Below are positions 6,841 to 8,535 of a stretch of DNA of 8,535 bases, in pieces. The translations under genes and the position numbers were made by a program. This DNA comes from Spirochaetia bacterium UBA5368 (GTDB lineage: Bacteria; Spirochaetota; UBA4802; UBA5368), in the NCBI GenBank assembly GCA_002407865.1, contig DHPI01000063.1, positions 1,882-10,416 on the forward strand, read 5' to 3'. The notes under the pieces were generated by a model. The model was not told the DNA's origin, made no database searches, and saw only the letters and a list, made by a program, of their open reading frames with translations. Numbering within the stretch: position 1 is the stretch's first letter; every line of letters starts with the position of its first letter.

Positions 6841-8346
6841 TCACCGTATAATTTCATCCATTATATCCAGCAATCGCACCTTCAGCTTCTGGTAGTCAAC
6901 GTAATCGGCCGCACTGATGAGTTCGTAGTTGAGCCGCGCGTTGCGGTATTGTATAACGAAATAGAGGTCGCTGCGCCCGGCGCGGTATTTTTTTTCCTCT
7001 TCGCGCACCTGCGCTTCCGCGTGAACGAGCAGTTCCCTGTTATACGCGACGAGCGATTCATATGTGCCGACGAGTGTTTTTACATCCTCGAAATTTCTTG
7101 CGTACGAGCGTTCGAAATCCTTCACATCGGTGTCCCATTTTTCAAGCTGCGCGCGCAGCTCGTCGATTTTACCCGACGCGAGGCAGTTGCCAAGCGGACG
7201 GGAAAACGAAACGCCTGCCGTGTAATTGTTGTAATTGTAATCGGTTGCCGAAACGCCCCTGCTTTCCTTGTAATCCCGCAGGCGGTACTGGAAGTTCAGG
7301 GTGAGGTCGGGAAGCGACTGGCTTTTTTCCTTTTCGAGCTGCGCCACGAGCAGCTTTTTCGTAAGGTGCAGAAGCTTCATGCGGCGCGTCGACAGTATGG
7401 AAAAGTCGGGCGGAATCTCAAATGGCACCGGGAGCTCGTCCTGGGGGATTATATCGGCGCGTTCAGCGGGTGCGTTGGTTCCTCCGTTCCAGGCGCGTAT
7501 CCGTCCCGTTGCGTTGCGGTAACGCGCATCGTACAACTCTCTTGATTTGCGGTATTCCACGTTCATAATGCGCGCCTTGCTTATGTCGGATTTCTCCGAG
7601 AGGCCGGCGGCATGTTTGGCGGTTACTGTCGCGAGCAGGCTTTCGCTGTTGGTAACGCTTGCCGACATGATGCGGGACTGGCGGTATGCGAGGTACCATT
7701 CGAAATACATTGTATAAAGATCGGCGCTAATCGTTTCAATGCTTTCGTTTACCGTTTCACGGGTGATGAGGTTGTTCAGTTCCGCCTGTTGTACAGGCGA
7801 TCTGTCGATAACGCCGAGCCAGTTACGCAGAAGCGGTTGGTGAAGCTCGATATACGCCTCCGGGGTGTATACCGTAACGTTGCCGCCGAGCGGGGCGAAC
7901 GGCGAGGAGGGGGGATACGATTCCATGCTGAAACGGTTTTTGGAGTATTCAACACCCGTACGAAGGCGCGCGCCCGAATACGGCACTATCCATTGTATGC
8001 CGCCGCCGATGGTGTCGGTGGTTTGCTCGTGGATTTTTACCGTGGAATATTGTGTATACGGTTTGTCGTAGAGGCGGCTGTAGTGGATATTGAAGACGAT
8101 ATCGTACACCGCGCGTGCCTGCGCTTCCTGTGCGCGGGATTCTTTCAGCTTTTTCAGTTCGCCGAATATTTCGGGGTTGTATGCGGTCGCGTTCGCGATG
8201 AAATCACGCAACGTAAGCACGCTTGTTTCGCCACGCGCCGCGGTTGTCGCCGCAAGGATGCCTGGCACCATAAGCGCAAGAACCACGAATACCCGTACGC
8301 GGCGCGGCGCCATGGCGTTTCTGGCGATCTCGGCTTTTTTCGCCAT
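6841..8346 (-). CDS. TolC-family outer-membrane efflux protein
   Basis: A 501-residue protein with an N-terminal signal peptide: basic APRRVR at residues 13-18, hydrophobic core VFVVLALMVPGILA at 19-32, and probable cleavage near 36-39 (AATTAARG). The mature start LTLRDFIANATAYNPEI is the classic opening of outer-membrane efflux (OEP) proteins, whose first helix begins with a xLTLxxaixxAlxxNPxi pattern. Long helices alternate with beta segments facing the membrane (FNIHYSRLYDKPY, GGGIQWIVPYSGARLRTGVEY in the first half, LNFQYRLRDY and YTAGVSFSRPL in the second), consistent with two OEP repeats. There is no lipobox Cys, so it is not a NodT-type lipoprotein. It would form a trimeric channel through outer membrane and periplasm. 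The ATG at 8346 overlaps the stop of the upstream ABC ATPase by one base (TAATG); a second Met at residue 12 gives a shorter, more usual signal peptide and could be the real start. Substrate is unknown. Confidence 0.88.
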   Translation of the reverse strand: MAKKAEIARNAMAPRRVRVFVVLALMVPGILAATTAARGETSVLTLRDFIANATAYNPEIFGELKKLKESRAQEAQARAVYDIVFNIHYSRLYDKPYTQYSTVKIHEQTTDTIGGGIQWIVPYSGARLRTGVEYSKNRFSMESYPPSSPFAPLGGNVTVYTPEAYIELHQPLLRNWLGVIDRSPVQQAELNNLITRETVNESIETISADLYTMYFEWYLAYRQSRIMSASVTNSESLLATVTAKHAAGLSEKSDISKARIMNVEYRKSRELYDARYRNATGRIRAWNGGTNAPAERADIIPQDELPVPFEIPPDFSILSTRRMKLLHLTKKLLVAQLEKEKSQSLPDLTLNFQYRLRDYKESRGVSATDYNYNNYTAGVSFSRPLGNCLASGKIDELRAQLEKWDTDVKDFERSYARNFEDVKTLVGTYESLVAYNRELLVHAEAQVREEEKKYRAGRSDLYFVIQYRNARLNYELISAADYVDYQKLKVRLLDIMDEIIR

Positions 8347-8535
8347 TACGGTTTCACCGTCGCGGCGTCGCGCACTATGCGCCCGTCGGCAAGATGTATC
8401 TGCCTTTCCGCACGCGCCGCGAAATCGGCCTCGTGCGTCACAAGGAGAATTGTCATGCCGTGCCGCCTGTTGATGTCTTCTAATATCGCGAGGACACGCT
8501 CGCCGTTTACCGAATCGAGGTTGCCGGTCGGCTCG
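8346..8535 (-). CDS. ABC transporter ATP-binding protein (MacB/LolD type), C-terminal end only
   Basis: The reverse strand from the right edge encodes the last 62 residues of an ABC ATPase. It starts within Walker B and the D-loop (EPTGNLDS), continues ERVLAILEDINRRHGMTILL, and contains the switch histidine in LLVTHEADFAARAER. It ends with HLADGRIVRDAATVKP and a TAA at 8346-8348. EPTGNLD with VTHE and the A.RA.R.I.L.DGRIV ending is characteristic of the MacB/LolD/FtsE subgroup of ABC ATPases, which power lipoprotein release or tripartite efflux rather than import. The Walker A and signature motifs lie outside the window. Its one-base overlap with the TolC-family gene places both in one operon, which would be expected to include a periplasmic adaptor and a MacB-type permease farther to the right. 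Confidence 0.9.
   Translation of the reverse strand, partial: EPTGNLDSVNGERVLAILEDINRRHGMTILLVTHEADFAARAERQIHLADGRIVRDAATVKP

Noticed and set aside
6838..7545. 235-codon open frame on the plus strand opposite the TolC-family gene
   Set aside because: It is antisense to a well-supported gene, has no ribosome site or recognisable domain, and is a typical shadow of GC-rich coding sequence.
1..8535. CRISPR arrays, tRNA or rRNA genes, riboswitches
   Set aside because: No regularly spaced repeats, cloverleaf-like sequences or conserved RNA cores were seen in the few non-coding stretches.

Overview
The window holds most of a defence cassette, an eroded insertion sequence and two stretches of ordinary chromosomal genes. 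The organism looks like a diderm (Gram-negative-type) bacterium, because the right end encodes a TolC-family outer-membrane efflux protein behind a MacB/LolD-type ABC ATPase. I cannot name the phylum. All genes read with the standard code. By eye the left 5.8 kb is AT-rich (roughly 38-42% G+C in sampled rows) and the right end clearly richer (mostly 55-60%), which suggests the left block was acquired separately.

Positions 1-5775, plus strand: four tightly packed genes that I read as a Wadjet (JetABCD) anti-plasmid/defence system. They are the C-terminal part of JetA (kleisin-like, running off the left edge), JetB (small winged-helix/KITE-type subunit), JetC (1059-residue SMC-type ATPase with Walker A, SGGE signature, Walker B, two coiled-coil arms and a hinge) and JetD (384 residues, Toprim-type nuclease subunit). 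The genes overlap by 20, 1 and 11 bases, so they are almost certainly one translationally coupled operon. From work on this family, JetABC is a DNA loop-extruding SMC complex that recognises small circular DNA, and JetD cleaves it. The arrangement and subunit character look most like the type II subclass; that is from memory, not a search.

Positions 5776-6308: no intact gene. Two terminator-like hairpins follow jetD. Next come the probable left end of an IS5/IS1182-like element and the first ~80 codons of its transposase. The transposase is broken by a one-base frameshift and cut off after its N-terminal domain.

Positions 6309-6758, plus strand: a YhbY/CRM-domain RNA-binding protein (ribosome-assembly type) with an unusual, highly charged N-terminal extension of about 55 residues. 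Its start lies immediately beside the IS remnant.

Positions 6759-6840: a short gap between convergent genes. Positions 6841-8535, minus strand: a TolC-family outer-membrane protein preceded, with a one-base overlap, by the C-terminal end of an ABC transporter ATPase. Together they look like the distal end of a tripartite export or efflux operon.

The system of most interest is the Wadjet cassette. It is a known class of system, and I see no clear evidence for an undescribed one in this window.
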